Source: Myrica gale
Lineage: Eukaryota > Streptophyta > Magnoliopsida > Fagales > Myricaceae
Length of the DNA stretch: 64,000 nt
Direction of reading: 5' to 3'
Assembly (NCBI GenBank): GCA_963930655.1
Contig: OZ005602.1
Coordinates: forward strand, 22,333,840 to 22,397,839
A program made the position numbers and the translations under genes. The notes beneath the pieces are model-generated. The model did not search any database, was not told the DNA's origin, and saw only the letters and a program-made list of their open reading frames with translations. Of the stretch, positions 34,001 to 45,400 are shown piece by piece (within the stretch, counting starts at the first letter, position 1; each line of letters opens with the position of its first letter).

Positions 34001-37000
34001 ACGATCAGCATGCAGTCTACGCCCATTCCAGCTAGAATATGATGCCATAACAGTAGAAACTCCCTGAGAGATACAGTCCAAATAAGGTGCCATATGTATC
34101 CTCTCTAGGTCCTCGAACGGTAATAAGGTATCCCCCTCATTTATTCCCCGTTCAGTACCCCCATCTCCTACAAAATGCTTTGCGCAAGCAATAACATTGT
34201 TTCTGGAATAGAAAAGGGGGTTATGAGAACAAGCCCAATAGATGGCCGGTAACATAGAAATGGATAATCAAAGTATATCTACATTTTGAGTAGCAAGAAC
34301 AAACCGAGGTAACCGAAAAGATTGGGATGATGACCATAACAAGTAACATAATTCCTCATCATCCTAATCTTTCGAAAACAGGACAAGAATTTTGAAGATA
34401 AACAATACATTAATGAATAGAAGAAAAAATAGAACTGACAATTTTTCGGAAAGTGATCTCAAAGAAGTTTTAATCTTAATTTAGGAGCCAAGAACCATTG
34501 GTTTCGCCCAAATAGAAAAGAAAGGAAACTGATTGCATTCCAGTTTCATATCTTTTTCCGCAACCAGTATGATCTGTTCTGAAATTGATGATTAGTTTGG
34601 AAAATGAAGTTGCTAAATGTTTACTTACCCCCAAAAAAGAAACTTGTTAAATGTGTACATTCGATTGGAAGATACCAGTTGTTTACCAGATTAATAAATT
34701 GCGAAAAGAGTAACATGAATTTGTTTTCTACCTCCCAGCCACAAAAGGGTAGCCTTTTGGGTGTTCATGGGGTGGCTGGCCCTGCAAGCCGGTAACAATG
34801 GACGTCATCTTTCTAACAATTTCAGTGTCTTCACTGTAACTCTCATAGCATCTACCCCATCTGGGATCTCTGCATACCTGTCAGAAGCCATATCAATGAA
34901 TTTTTTTTGAGAATCTATTGTTCACAGACAGAAAGTTTAATGGAAAAATATGCAGAAAGAATATAGAAGAACAATAAGAATCTATGTTCTACTCAAACTC
35001 CAGCTTACAGTTTGAAATACTCGGAGTGGTATCTGATAGAGAGAGATTACACTGTTAAATCTTATGTCTCATTTAAAACATAACAAGTCTTATGATGTAG
35101 ACAAGAGCACAGATGCAACTACATGAGTTCTTGTGGAGCAGGTCACTTGGCTCACTACATTCAGCAGTAAGTAATCCTGGATCTGACAAAATTATGACGA
35201 CTGTTTTCCGATTTGCCCTTTTGCAACAATAATGCGACAATGAGGATTTATATTGTTTTGCAAACATGCTAACAATGATGGGAAAGCCAAAAAGTCATCG
35301 GGTATCAACAAGGACATGTTGGACTACATATTTTTTCAAACATTGCACCGGCAAAGGCCAAGACAGGATTCACTTAGTTCATAGTAGGTATTCAGGGTAT
35401 GTCATTTTACTGAGTAGCTGTGGAACCCAGAGCTAATGTTCTCCAGCCATATTCCATGGGTCAGTTGCCGAGGTCTTCCAGGGTAACATACCATTCATTC
35501 TACTAGAATCAGAGACAAAATAAGCACCATAGTCTTTCCATGAGAAAATTTAAATTTGGGAGATGGATTACCCACAAAACTACTATTACAAGGTCTAGCA
35601 CATCACCCCTGTTTATAACTTACATAACGAGCTTCTCATCATTTAAACAGGTTTGTTAATTTCTTTACACAGTAAGAGCCGACTAAATTATTGCATTGGC
35701 CGTGACATTAAAACACAAAACTCAGTCAACATCATCTGCATACATAGCTAGCCATACTTTTTTTTCCCTAGATTATGGTCCGAAAAAGACTCTAAAAATA
35801 ACGTACTAGGTCGAAAACAACCGGCGGGATCCTTAAATGGATCGGATAAAGCTATCATATGCTCCATGCGAGACAGTGAGAGCAGTGGCCGGACTCAATA
35901 GACACAGCTACCAGGACCTAATCTAGCCGGTAGAGACAACACCACAACCTGGTACAACAAGCCCAACAAGGGCAACAAAGATCCACAACGGATCAGAAAA
36001 GCCCCAGATGCGCCGGATACAACAAAGAACAAAACAACAAGAATTTGATCAAACACAAACACAAAAACGAAAGCAGCAAAACACACAGGTGAGCGGAGTG
36101 ACTAGACGCCAACGATCCAAGCACCGTTGGAAATCCGCCGAGAACTAGCCGGAACAAAGGAGAAGCATGCAGGCGCAGGGCCTCACGTGCGGCGCGTAAG
36201 GCACGTGAGACGCTATACGCCACCCCTGGGGTGTTGGACTGGAGCAGCTAAGAACGTCTGGAGTAGAAGGCATATCGGGCAAGGCGATGGCCACCGGAGA
36301 AGATCAGGAAACCCGGGATCTAACCTTCAAGCTTCCGAGCAAAAAGAGACAAAGAGGGAAAAAAGACCAAAGAAGAAGGGGAAGGGAAACAGAGAGGAGA
36401 GAGGGGGAAGGAGGAGGAGGGAGGCGGGCGCCGGAAAACGAGGGAGAAAAGGAGGCACTAGGGCTGGGGCGAGGAAAGTTCTAGAGAGAGGGGAGTGCCT
36501 CTCTCTCTAGAACGCACGAAAGAAAGTTCCAATTACATAGCCAGCCATACGCTACTGCAATATTCTTCCAGTTAGGAATCCATTGCCAAATTGCAAGCAC
36601 CTACGTGTTTACACAGAGTTGTTCAACCCGGAGGAAGCTTTACATGATTTGTATCAACTATACTTATGTTATCAGTTATGTCAACCAGAACTACCACTTT
36701 AAAACAAATGTCCCAGCCAAATGTTAGATGTATAGTACTTACAGCCACACAGGGAGCAAAAGTATAGTGGATGCCGCTTGCCCTAACTTCAAGTGCTGTT
36801 GCTTCCCCAATCTTCCGACACAAATCTGCATCCCTGTTCCAATGTCAAAAATATAAGTGGTTCTGAGGATATAAGACCATTAACCTTTCATTTGGCTGCT
36901 AAGAAATTTGTAGAGAAGTAAAAAGCACAAGAAGATTAGCTAGATAGTTCATTGTCATTTAGCTTTCACATAAATGATTCGGCTATGTTTGGTTTGGTCT

Positions 37001-38983
37001 ACAAAAATTTTCAAAAAATTTCCACAATCATTTTTTCATCAATTCCAATACCTTTTCACAAATCCTAATAACTTTTTACAAATTCCAATAACTTTTAACA
37101 AACTTTTTATAAACTCCAATAAATCGTAACAAACTTTCCATCAATTCTAAGAAAATCTACATTACATCCACAAAATACAAACACAAAAAATATTTTCAAA
37201 ACCAAACCAAACATAGATGAAATCATTGTTTGCCCCATGTTTCAACTACTAAATGATAAACTGAGCTGGTGTTTCTCAGCCTGCACTGTGACAAAATAGA
37301 GCTGTTCATGACAAAAAGTATATTGAGCGATTCCTCTTCCCCTGCTCCTGTTTGCTTGTGTCCCAAAGTGAGATTCAAAATATGTCCTTTTCTGTGTTTT
37401 CTCTTGAGCAGTTTTATATCAATTGACATTGCGTCAGCAAATACTGTTGCATCTAGTATTGAAGCCAAAGCAAGTAAAAAGATTCAGTTCTAAGAGAGAT
37501 TATTATAAGTTCTTATAAGTACCGGTTAAGATTTAATAAAACAAATCCAACAATCAGGTCATGCCTCCTTTAATAGATGAGATAAAGTTGGATTGGTTCT
37601 GTGATGACTCATTTTCATTAAATAACGCGGTCAGCTTTGGACTAGATTTATTTATTTAAATCATAGTATAAGAAGTTAGAATTTGGTTTCATAGAATGGA
37701 ATCTTTTTTCCGCCAAAGTTAAACGAAACACTTGTTTGAACATTTTGTTGAGTGTGTTTTAATTAAGTTGAAAAGTGACTAATTATCGAAACCCAGGATC
37801 CGGGGACCGAGTCGAACACTAACCTGGTAGCTCCAAGGCCAACATTGTGAGGAAATATAGTGGCACCATAGACACTATTGTTACCATGAACCGCGTCAAT
37901 CCCATATATAAGCGGTATTCCGAGCCGCGACTCGAGCGCAGACTTCTGATACCCGTCAACCATATTGGCCCAATCCGATGACAATGCTTTTTCAGACTCA
38001 GAGGGTCCACTGCCACCAGCACTAAGTATACTCCCTACAAAAACAGTCCACCAATCGTACATCAAAAGCATAGCCGAAGTATACACATGCGTGCATTACA
38101 TCTCCACAGCTACAAATGGACGCAGACAACTCCATTTTAGTAGTTTCTGTTAGAATTATGTGTCCTCGATAACTAAATTGATTAATCCGGTCCTAATATC
38201 TCATATGGAATATAGTATGGTGGAAGAAATTAATTATATGTAAAGGGCATATTTGCAATAATCTCAAAATTTCAGGGGTCAATTATAATATGTTGATGAA
38301 CTTGATTGTAATTAGTATAAGCCCTAATTGTATTAGAAGAAGAGTTCTTTAGTATTATCCTACGGCTGGAATTTGAGATCCCTAAGGATCCTGTGTCTCA
38401 TGCTCTTTCTAGGATTTTTCCAAGGCCTATAAATATAATTGTTATATTCAAGGGATTCGCCATCAGAACTTATTAGGGAAATCCCGATAACGAGAGAGTG
38501 ACATAAATCCCTTATGAGGCAACACATCGGAGTTGCTATTCTGAATTGCTAGAGCTTTGGATTGGATCGTAAAGCGGCTTAAGGTTTGTAGGTTCCTATA
38601 TTCCTCTCTAAGATATGGAATTGAATCCGAAATTGTAATCATAATCTTGGTTGATGTTTTGTTGAAAACATGTTTTTTATAGTTTAATTCTACGTATAAA
38701 TTATCAGTTTCAAGAGTACATTTTCATAAATTCGAAATGATTCTGTTATACAAAAGGAAAGAGGAAACGTTTTTTTATAAGCCTCCGCACAATCACCGAT
38801 TCACAGATTACTGGAGACAAAGAGAAGGGTACCGATGGAAAGGTCTTTGATGGCGTCATGGGTGGCGACGCGTCGCTCAATCTGGGTCATCTGGCCGACC
38901 TTCTCTTTCAATGTCATTCGAGAAAGCAGGTCCTTGACACGGGCCTCAACGGGTGCGTTGGGGTTTCTGTAAACGCAATCCAT
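31075..38983 (-). CDS. GH3 beta-glucosidase / beta-D-glucan exohydrolase, copy 1 of 3, 9 exons, 608 aa
   Basis: A family 3 glycosidase that removes glucose from non-reducing ends of beta-glucans or beta-glucosides. Exons are 38983-38833, 38034-37824, 36833-36743, 34877-34732, 34202-33959, 33649-33545, 33459-33277, 32515-32314 and 31568-31075; all are GT..AG and join in frame. Seen in order: [38 protein letters not shown], the KHF loop (K208 H209), SDW with nucleophile D287, [20 protein letters not shown], then [15 protein letters not shown] with the probable acid/base E492, and WLPGSEGGG. There is no signal peptide, like the Arabidopsis At3g47000 group, so a non-secreted or unusual location is possible. 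The Met used by copies 2 and 3 is ACG here, so translation must start at the internal ATG (MDCVYRN). Introns 1-3 are swollen by a solo LTR, a MITE and a retroposon. This is the only open copy of the three. Confidence 0.88.
35741..36550 (-). mobile_element. Poly-A retroposon (LINE-derived or SINE/retrocopy) in intron 3 of GH3 copy 1
   Basis: The body, 35758-36533, reads on the minus strand from a CT-rich 5' end (CTAGAGAGAGAGGCACTCC...) to a 9-base A-tail. It is flanked by 17-bp target copies tacatagctagccatac (35741-35757) and tacatagccagccatac (36534-36550), which differ at one base. GH3 copy 3 has the uninterrupted site at 57440-57455. The GC-rich body, unlike the surrounding intron, carries no long protein frame I recognise. 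It resembles a plant LINE 5' region, but a retrocopy of a transcript is also possible. Confidence 0.82.
36983..37216. mobile_element. MITE in intron 2 of GH3 copy 1, about 234 bp
   Basis: Perfect 16-bp inverted ends: ctatgtttggtttggt at 36983-36998 and its complement at 37201-37216. The interior is a run of ttttnacaaattccaataa-type units. GH3 copy 3 lacks it (near 57875-57890). The flanks aatgattc and atgaaatc suggest a degraded 8-bp target duplication. Confidence 0.8.
38148..38706. mobile_element. Solo LTR in intron 1 of GH3 copy 1, 559 bp
   Basis: Starts TGTTAGAATTATG and ends TAAATTATCA, with a TATA-like tataaatata at 38428. It is flanked by an exact 5-bp target duplication gtttc (38143-38147 and 38707-38711). 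Intron 1 is about 800 bp here but only about 190 bp in copies 2 and 3, which lack it. The internal part has been lost, as expected after recombination between two LTRs. Superfamily unassigned. Confidence 0.82.
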
Positions 38984-40136
38984 GGCTTCCACTTTGCTCG
39001 TTCGGATCAGCTAGCCTTGCTGGCTTGAACTCGAGCACTCAGAAGGGAAATGGAACAAACAGATACTAAAAGCAGAGTACTATATTCCTATTTACCTGAT
39101 CCTATTCCTAGTCGTTTGTCTTCGGGACGGAAGTAGGAGCTCCGGAGCCGTTAAACATTGCTATCTTTTTTTAATTAGCGGGAAAGACAGGTAGGTAGTT
39201 AAAATTAGCTGGGACCTTCACGTGCCTTAACCAACCTTCTCGTTCTCTCTGCAAATGATTGGTCCAACATTATTGTTGGTTCTTGAGCTAAGCAAAATAT
39301 TTGGTGTTATTTGGTTAAATAATTGAAAGCCAAATCGAAATTTCAAGAGTATAAGAGTGTGATTAGATTAAATGAAGTTTATAAAGTTGCACATAAAAGA
39401 TATATAATAAAGTTTAAATAAACTAATTCGTGGAATATATCAATTTTTTAAGCACTTTGCCATGCATTTATCTTGGAAATTGGGGAAAATTGCCTACAAC
39501 ATACCTTAGCTTTTGGTTTTAAGACTCATGCTTCTAATGTTTTGGATTGAAAACATGTGCTGACTCTATTTGTGCAAAATAGAGACTTGGCTCATATCTT
39601 CGTTAAATTTTTCCGTTACTCTTCTAACGGAAATGTGAGTCAGGTCTCAATTTTACCACTAAATAATTTCAAAAGATTTTAACCTATCTCATTTAATTTA
39701 ACCTCCACATTATTCTCAGAAAATGAGATTACTCTTCTACGTCTTTGATACATTGCACTCTCTAACTATCAATGTTGAACACTTTGCATATTGAATTACT
39801 CAATTTGACACATTTCACTTTTTAACTACTAATATTATACACGTTGCGCCATCCGTCTTGACAATATCGATAACTTAATGAATTGACAACAATATTTTCG
39901 ATATATGCAAAGTTGGTCAAGGATATTATCGTCATTTTAGTTTAAAAATTTGAAATGTGTCAAAACTAGTAGTTTAGGATGCACAATGCAAAACCTATGA
40001 TAGTTCGTAAGTAAAAAAAATTATATTTTTTTCCCTAAAAATTGCTTGTCATTAGTGGTTTATATTATAGAATCAATACGACTACATAAACAGGTTTTAG
40101 GTTTTCTTGTGGTGAAAACATAGAGCAATCACATAA
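38984..40136. other. 5' flank of GH3 copy 1, no gene seen
   Basis: Presumed promoter region of copy 1. AT-rich, with a possible decayed element at 39730-40010 (repeated acattgcactctctaacta-like strings) but no defined ends. Confidence 0.4.
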
Positions 40137-40145
40137 AAGAACAAG

Positions 40146-40541
40146 AGGTTAAATACATTTTCCCCCTTATCTTTGGGGTCGTTTACACTTTACACCCCCG
40201 ATGTATTATTTTTAAGACATCAGACCCCTTAACTTACACATTTTTTTTTAATTTGGACCATGTACCCAAATTGCCCGTCAATTTAGACGAATTCCGTCAA
40301 TACATGAGGTGCAATGTGTAAATACTCCCAAAGATAATGAGAATAATGTGTAAATATCTTCAAAGATAAGAGGGGTAAAATGTAAATTTTTTGACGGAAT
40401 CCGTCTAAATTGACGGGTAATTTGGGTACAGGGTCCAAATTGAAAATGTGTAACTTTATGGGTCCAATGTCTAAAAAATAATACATCGGGGTGCAAAGTG
40501 TAAACGACCCTAAAGATAGGGGGACAAATTGTATTTAACCC
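40146..40541. mobile_element. Foldback MITE with 9-bp target duplication, 396 bp
   Basis: The ends aggttaaatacattttcccc and, inverted, gggttaaatacaatttgtcc extend into long pairing arms (ggtcgtttacactttacacc on the left, complement on the right). The exact 9-bp duplication aagaacaag lies at 40137-40145 and 40542-40550. A 9-bp duplication with long inverted arms fits a Mutator-type MITE. Confidence 0.85.
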
Positions 40542-40550
40542 AAGAACAAG

Positions 40551-41958
40551 AATCTCATAGAAAATAAATAAAAAAAAAAACACAAAAGAACAAGAAGAAT
40601 ACACAGGAGTCACTATCTTGCATAGCTGGGAATTAAAGATAAGATGTCTTCAAAGCAATTGCATCACAAGGTGGACCATATTAATGCCCATCCATTGAGG
40701 CATGTGGAGTTGGATACATTGAAGAAAGAGTAGGCCGATTTGAAAAAGAAATAAAAGAAATAAATAAACAGATATATAGAAATTCTAACCCGGGCAAAAA
40801 TTTGTTAATAATATTCAAGCAAAAGATCATCTACTAGTGTAAGTGGTTCAATTTCATATAAACAGTCACAAACATGTGTGTTTAATCTAGCATTGTTGTT
40901 TCAAAATTTATTAATTATTTTAATATTTAACTAGAGATCTCAAAAATATCTTTTAAAATATTTATCTTTTCAATATATCTACATTATATATTATTGCTAC
41001 TAGAACTATTCTTTCAAGGAAATTTCTTAAAGATAGTAGCTATGTATCACTTTCATCATCCCCTTGATCAACCACAAATATTCAGCTGAATGTATTTAGT
41101 AAAGAGGATTTTATGTTATTTATAGCTAGCTTTGACTCCTTTGAGAATCAAGACGGGAAGAAATGATTAAAGAAAGCAAGAGTATAGCCCTTCAGCAGTG
41201 CATGCTGCAGACCAGTATGGCTAATTTTTGTTGTTTCTTTTTCACCCTTGTCAGTCCATCTATTTTTTCTCTCTAGCTATCTCTCACGTCCTATCTACAT
41301 ATAGCTCTCTAATTTGTTACTCGAATTGTATGGAAAGAGATAAACACAATCGTGTGTTGAATGCTGTAAAGTCCATATTGTCTCGTAATTAATACGGATA
41401 GCATTGACAGTTATAGGCCTAACACAGTGTGCCTATCTCTCTCTGGCCTTCCAATTCAGGCAGTAAATTGAGAAGGATCATATGATCCGTCTACACACAT
41501 CCCTCCGTATATGTCATCAGCAAAGTACCTATTTCAGAACCTTTTTCCATAACCGTAGTTCCCTTTGCTTCAGGCTGCATGAAGATGGCAAACAACACAT
41601 TATTCCTATCCATTCCAGGGAGAAGAAAAAGATTCCAGTCATCATAGCCTCATTTTGAGGATGCTTGATGGAATTGCAAAACATGTTCATGCTAACAGCC
41701 AAAAAGAAAACTCCAGCCTTGGGATTTGAGTCTCCGAGTGGGAAAATTTTCACTAGGAACTAACCAGCGCAGAGGAAGCCATGACCACATAAAAGCTGAG
41801 TGAAAGACAAATTTACCAGGATCACCACAAAGATTGCATAATTATTCGGCAATAAATCTCTGTAGATTTCGAGTGTGGTGCAAATATTTCCCCCACTAGA
41901 GACTGCAGGAAATAAAATAAAGCACTAGGAATTAAGGAACGAAAACAAAGCAAAAATT
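40551..41958. other. Intergenic with a possible gene relic on the minus strand
   Basis: Minus-strand frame at 41529-41753 reads GDSNPKAGVFFLAVSMNMFC...ALSLEW-like hydrophobic sequence. Just upstream, another stretch reads NNYAIFVVILVNLSFTQLLCGHG before a stop. This looks like the remnant of a membrane protein gene, but I cannot name the family. The remainder is AT-rich without features. Confidence 0.35.
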
Positions 41959-42204
41959 AAATCTGATCTAGTGACACATTTAATCTTCTGGGTTAAATGA
42001 ACTTTCAATATATTGGATTAAGTTAAATGAACTTTCAATATATTGGGTTAAATGAACTTTCAATATAAAATTTAAAAAATTAAATCGAGGTCATGGAAAT
42101 TGTGGGGATTGTCAAAAAATGTGAATGCTTAGTACAAGATAATCTGATCTAGCAACAAATTTAAGCTTCTGGGTTAAATGAACTTTCAATATATTGGATT
42201 AAGG
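41959..42204. repeat. Direct repeats of a 65-bp unit and a shorter inner unit
   Basis: The unit aatctgatctag....cttctggg followed by ttaaatgaactttcaatata occurs at about 41960 and again at about 42139. The inner string ttaaatgaactttcaatata is present three times in a row at 41993-42068 and a fourth time near 42174. Confidence 0.8.
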
Positions 42205-42459
42205 CCTTAATGGAAGATGAGAGCATGTATGTAATTGCTACACTGAAATTACGTGGGGGAATGGGAGACTGTAATGGATGAGGCCAATGATAAGCTGAAC
42301 AGCTGAACATGACCAAATTGCACTCTTATTCAATAAACCACTAAGGCAGAGATGGACTCTATGGTCTATTTACAGTGGCTTTTTGAGAAGCCTTTCCCTT
42401 GCCCGATAAATTCATACAAGGAGGACTAACAACTTTGATTCTAATGAAAATCAAACCAC

Positions 42460-45400
42460 TTATAAGCTGGTTCTGTGCAAGTGCTTTTGAGAAACAATTT
42501 CTATACCAGCCTTGGTTGTACCACATTTAGGAGGTTTCTCATTATTGCATGTCAACCCAAAGCCTAATGGGAATAAAGGGTCATATGAGTTGACTCCAAT
42601 ATGCAAAGGCAGTTGTTCGACTCGTTTAAACCATGTCACCGGTAGTCGGCCCTTGAAGTCATAATCCCCAAATATAACATCCGCAATTCCCCCTCCTTCA
42701 CTTCCAGGCAACCAAGCAGCAACCAAAGCATTCATTTTTTCCAGAAGCCATGGCTCTAAAACTAATGGTCTTCCAGATACCAGAATCACTAATGTGGGGA
42801 AACTGTCAGAGACACTACTTATTATGTCAGCTCCATTCAAGGGAATTTCAAGCACTGAATTATCACCGAGGCTCTCTACATAAGGTTCTTCACCAACAGC
42901 TACAATTGCAAATGAGAAATCCTGAAGTGCTAAGGTGTCTGCTGATGGAAATTGCTCATAGATCACTTCTGTTTCATCTCCCACTGCCTCTTTGATAGCA
43001 TCCAAGATGGTTGTGCCTAAAATGCAGGACACCATAAATTCAGTTTTAATTTGCACTCAAGACAACATGTGAAAAGAGAAAAAAACATCTATGCCTAGGA
43101 AATCCTTGTGTAACACACCTCCAAAAAGGGGATCCTGACAAGACATAGAAAATACTTTTCATTCCTTGGCTAAAAGATTGGTCCTTTTCTTTTTCTTCTG
43201 GAGTGTGGTGTTAACCTAGACAGGCTGATAGAGTAACATATTGCATGACTTTATTAACAGTCAAAGATAGATGTGCAATCGGATCTAACATAAGAAACAG
43301 AGTTAATTGAGAATAATATGTATATTTTGATAATCTTCCACCCATGGAATTCAGTTCCATCAAATTAATTTGAGAAGGATAGAACATCCTAGTTTACCAC
43401 ACACTCCTTAACAACTAAATTAAATGATAGTGCATTTGGTACAATGTTCATTGGTGATGCTTTCAACAACCACTTCCAGTAAATGTACACCACCTCTGGC
43501 CCAAGTATTCGTGAAGACTTAGAAGGGCTCATTGACAACGTTATCACTTAAGAAGGAAGTGCTCTGTACGGTACCAAAAGCAGAAGAAATAATCTTTGCT
43601 TTAGACCAGATGGGTTCAATGAAGGGGCCTGACAAAATCATCACCCTCTTTTCAAAAACTATAGGAGGGTTGTCAAATAAGACGTCCTCAAATTAATTTT
43701 ATCATTTTTCCAAGGTGGTTATCCTAAATGAGACAGAGGACACGAAATTCTACTGATATCCCATGATATGAAACCTACATCAGTCCTGATAAGAGATATT
43801 CACTCACTACTTAGGTCTTAGATCCTGTCATCATGGATAGAATTTCAGTCCACAAGTTCAAATATTTGCAATACTTGTGCATATATTCTCGACAAATGGG
43901 TTGCCTCCATTCATTATTGTTGAAGCATTCCTACCGACCTTCTTCCTTCTCTTGTAATCTACATTGATAGTATAAAGGAAGGTCTCTCCCGGTCTCTCCC
44001 CTATTCACAATGGAAAAGACCCTCCCTAACAGCTCTTAACTGTATGTATCTGCTAACTCACTTAAAAAGAGCATTTTGCACTGATCGGGCTATAGTCAAG
44101 GCAGATTCCAAATGGATTCAGTAAAAACCAAATGCGACGAAATAAAATTAGTCCTACAAATCCAAGTATATTGTCACTTTTGATTGAGAATTTCAATACA
44201 TTGTTTATTATTAATAACATATAAAAACATAATTGCATACCAATTATGATTCTACCACTGCCTCCTTTCCAATCAGCTGTCCACCCTCCACATTGATATC
44301 CAAGATCATCAGCATGTGTTCCAGTAACAAGAATTCTTTTAGCATTTCTGTCTAATGGAAGAAAGGGTTTCTTAGGATCCTTTCCATTTTTCAAAAGAAC
44401 CAAGGACTTGCGGACTGCTTCACGTGCTAGATCTCTATGTAACTGCAGAAAATTGCAAAACCGAAAAGGTTATGCCAGCTTTGAAGTGTTAGAGATAATA
44501 TCATAAGTAATCTATAATATTTGAAATGATATTATCTCATATCAGATATTCAGTTTTAATTTGAGATTTTGTCAACATGAAGAACTAAAACAGTTGAGGT
44601 TAAATATTGTGGTTAGATGTGAACTTTTGAGAACTCTAAGGAGCATTTCCAGTCTTATGCAGCCTTTTGAAATCCTTCTTCCTCTTGCCTTCTCCTATCC
44701 TTTTACCATTCTTCATCCTAGTCATTCATTCTCTCTGTCTGTGATTCCCAGCTATCCATTCTTCTGTATGCCAATCTTTCCTTAATAAATGTTGCAGAGG
44801 ATTAAGAGTTTCAAGTGACAGCGAAGTTAACTTTTGTGGCAGTGGCAAGTACTGCCTCTTTTTTTTTTTTTTCTCTGAGCAAGTGCCAAGTACTGTCTCC
44901 TAATAGCAGTAGACTTTTAGCCACTGGCCCTCCCCTCATACCAGGTAGGGTTACAATACGACACAAAGGAACTAATATAATTCCATTTCCTTATTTTTTG
45001 TGGGGAAAAAAAGAATAATCTACTTCCTGATTCAGAAAGTGAATATCTTACTCTGTATGTGTTTATTACAGAGAAGAACAGACTAGGGATCAGATACAAG
45101 GTCGAGAATACTAGTTCAGATTGTGGAAAAAGGAAAGGATTTCTCAGTTTTTAGAAAAATGACGCCTTTACAAGATCCCAAAATGTTAACACCCCACTGT
45201 GCTAAATTCTGTGAAAGTTACCTTGCAACCAACTGTATCGAGCAAAGATCTGTTTGTGAAAGGAAATTCAAAAAGACCAGCAACAAACTTCACTCTAAGT
45301 ACACGTTCAACAGCATCATCAATCCTGGCCATTGGTATGTCCCCTGATTCAACCAGGGATGTCAAATCCTCGAGAAACAGTTCATATCTGAAAGGCACCA

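Noticed and set aside
36127-36510. 127-codon plus-strand frame rich in Lys, Arg and Gly
   Set aside because: Lies antisense inside the poly-A retroposon; composition reflects the CT-rich 5' end of that element.
42750-42995. 81-codon frames antisense to the last exon of the GH3 genes (also at 53133-53378)
   Set aside because: They recur in the paralogues only because the sense exon is conserved.
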